Shown in pieces: positions 7,801-7,965 of a DNA stretch of 7,965 bases. The notes under the pieces were generated by a model that was given only the letters and a program-made list of their open reading frames with translations, did no database searches and had not been told where the DNA came from. The translations under genes were made by a program, and so were the position numbers. The stretch is from Faucicola sp902506225 (GTDB taxonomy: Bacteria > Pseudomonadota > Gammaproteobacteria > Pseudomonadales > Moraxellaceae). Location of the stretch: NCBI GenBank assembly GCA_902506225.1, contig LR733370.1, positions 1-7,965 of the forward strand. Direction: 5' to 3'. The number at the start of each line of letters is the position of its first letter. The first letter of the stretch is position 1.

Positions 7801-7933
7801 CATCGTCGAAGACCGAAAAAAAGAAATTGATTTTTACAAACTTTTTATCCAAGATGAAGCCTTTCAACTTGCGTTTTTGAGTAATCTCAGACAAGTAGTT
7901 GATAAAAAATCACTATCAGACTTATCAAAATAA
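4898..7933 (+). CDS. hsdR: Type I restriction endonuclease/translocase subunit HsdR
   Basis: Motor and nuclease subunit of the type I complex: it pumps DNA using ATP and cuts at a distance when translocation stalls on unmethylated DNA. At 1011 residues it is close to EcoR124I HsdR (1038). The N-terminal PD-(D/E)xK nuclease shows D139 and E153-L-K155, the same spacing as D151/E165/K167 in EcoR124I. Superfamily 2 helicase motifs follow: Walker A AGSGKS (306-311), DEAH (419-422), TAT (482-484), the motif V region YLTGFDQPK (668-676), and motif VI QTLSRLNR (693-700). A helical C-terminal region (about 740-1011) probably docks on HsdM/HsdS. All catalytic residues are intact. A hydrophilic insert with a short duplication lies between motifs II and III (about 438-458). 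Translation is probably coupled to hsdS, since the gap is 10 bases with only a weak GAG Shine-Dalgarno (4889-4891). Base use is strongly C-rich on this strand until about 7150-7250, where the bias fades. Confidence 0.96.
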   Translation: MQKLTNFSEKELEDHIVTALTANDYQQGNPADFDKVHAIDSHYFWQFLHNSQQTALDTIAKHNPDWQKTIIHRLNNTIKKYGILHLLKKGLDVDNATLTFLYPQPLASSSQIARDNYQQNIFSVTRQVRYSQHNGNSVDLVIFLNGLAIITLELKSTHKNQTARFNAIEQYKKDRSPDDPLFNFARAIVHFTLDNQEAYMTTRLNGANTFFLPFNKGNNGNAGNPPNPNGFNTEYLWNEVLQPDSLVNLISHFVRLGCDNPDIKKPNLGDMTLYFPRYHQMSVVRRLVQDVAVNGVGKRYLIQHSAGSGKSNSITWLAYQLIEAYPHSEQANGAKGLEQPLYDSVIVVTDRKILDKQLKDNIKQFSEVKGIIAHAERSKDLRTALETGKKIIITTIQKFPFILDDIGEMAEKNFAIIIDEAHSSQSGQAHDGMNTALNVHDEKDSNTQDSDTDNNQDRIVQAIEQHMQNRKMRGNASYFAFTATPKDSTLEKFGEKQADSSFAPFDLYSMKQAIEEGFILDVVRNYTTFKSYYEIQKSVENDPAFDAIKAQKALKAYVERQQQTIDVKAEIMLDHFISNIFAKKRLKGHAKAMIVTQNIEMAIRYYQAINRLLEQKGNPFKAMIAFSGEKLVDGITYTESQINGFEDSKTKEKFDSDDYRILVVANKYLTGFDQPKLTAMYVDKKLRDVLAVQTLSRLNRSANKYDKKTEDLFVLDFFNSVSDIKTAFDKYFTITTLSQATDVNVLNDIKTELDAVGVYEPHEVIDYAEAYFGGASMETLQGKINMLAERFNHELELSDDAKIEFKMQAKQFVKLYSRLASIMPFNKIEWERLFWLLRALIPELNIRTQEDDDIDDLLESIDLNTYAIERTALGSKITLDEKEAVIDPSNPNVIGVHTEAKTNNLDKIIADFNERWFKSWHITPEEQRMKFINLAQRIYDHPDFQQKYLTTKDEQHRNLEFEKLVKDIIVEDRKKEIDFYKLFIQDEAFQLAFLSNLRQVVDKKSLSDLSK
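5546..5572 (+). repeat. Three 9-base repeats in hsdR
   Basis: GGCAAC recurs at 5546, 5555 and 5564 with an exact 9-base period, encoding Gly-Asn-x three times (residues 217-225). It lies in a glycine/asparagine/proline-rich loop between nuclease and motor domains. As I recall, related HsdR proteins carry a similar GNPPNP-type loop, so it may be a family feature. Slippage here would keep the frame. Confidence 0.6.
6225..6254 (+). repeat. 15-base tandem duplication in hsdR
   Basis: AAGACAGTAATACGC (6225-6239) is followed directly by AAGACAGTGATACAG (6240-6254), 12 of 15 bases identical. In frame this gives DSNTQ then DSDTD (residues 444-453) in an acidic, polar insert between helicase motifs II and III. 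It looks like an in-frame duplication in a surface loop. Confidence 0.6.
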
Positions 7934-7965
7934 ATTTGTAAAAGTTATTGCATAGTGAAAAAAAG

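Overview
The window holds one type I restriction-modification locus, read left to right in the order hsdM – abi – hsdS – hsdR, with a HEPN-type abortive-infection gene set between the methyltransferase and specificity genes. All four genes are on the + strand and intact. The fairly low G+C content, the codon use and the general look of the proteins suggest a gammaproteobacterium of Moraxella/Psychrobacter type. This is an inference from style only, because no ribosomal or taxon-specific gene is present.

Layout: 1-62 is the hsdM leader, with a weak promoter-like sequence. 63-2456 is hsdM, an unusually long 797-residue N6-adenine methyltransferase subunit. A 55-base gap follows, carrying a perfect extended -10 promoter and a good ribosome binding site. 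2512-3432 encodes an Abi_2 (AbiD/AbiF-like) protein with an R-x4-H HEPN motif. The abi–hsdS gap (3433-3585) is the most interesting part. It has a compound hairpin and a second, smaller inverted repeat that includes the abi stop codon. On the minus strand it also has a near-consensus sigma-70 promoter (TTGACT, 17 bases, TATAAT) that would fire leftwards through both hairpins into the 3' end of abi. 3586-4887 is hsdS with two target recognition domains. 4898-7933 is hsdR (nuclease plus DEAH translocase), starting 10 bases after hsdS. 7934-7965 shows nothing recognisable.

How the genes work together: HsdS reads the target and, with two HsdM subunits, methylates adenine. Adding HsdR gives the translocating restriction complex. 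The Abi_2 protein is probably an RNase toxin that provides a second, suicidal layer of defence, a layout similar to the PrrC anticodon nuclease encoded inside the EcoprrI hsd locus. The candidate convergent small RNA beside abi fits the published description of AbiF-type proteins as toxins paired with a structured RNA antitoxin. The promoter and hairpins can be seen directly; the RNA and its antitoxin role are inference.

Base composition is mosaic. abi is G-rich on the + strand, most of hsdR and the conserved blocks of hsdS are C-rich, and the two hsdS recognition domains are neutral to slightly G-rich. This suggests the locus was assembled from parts with different histories.
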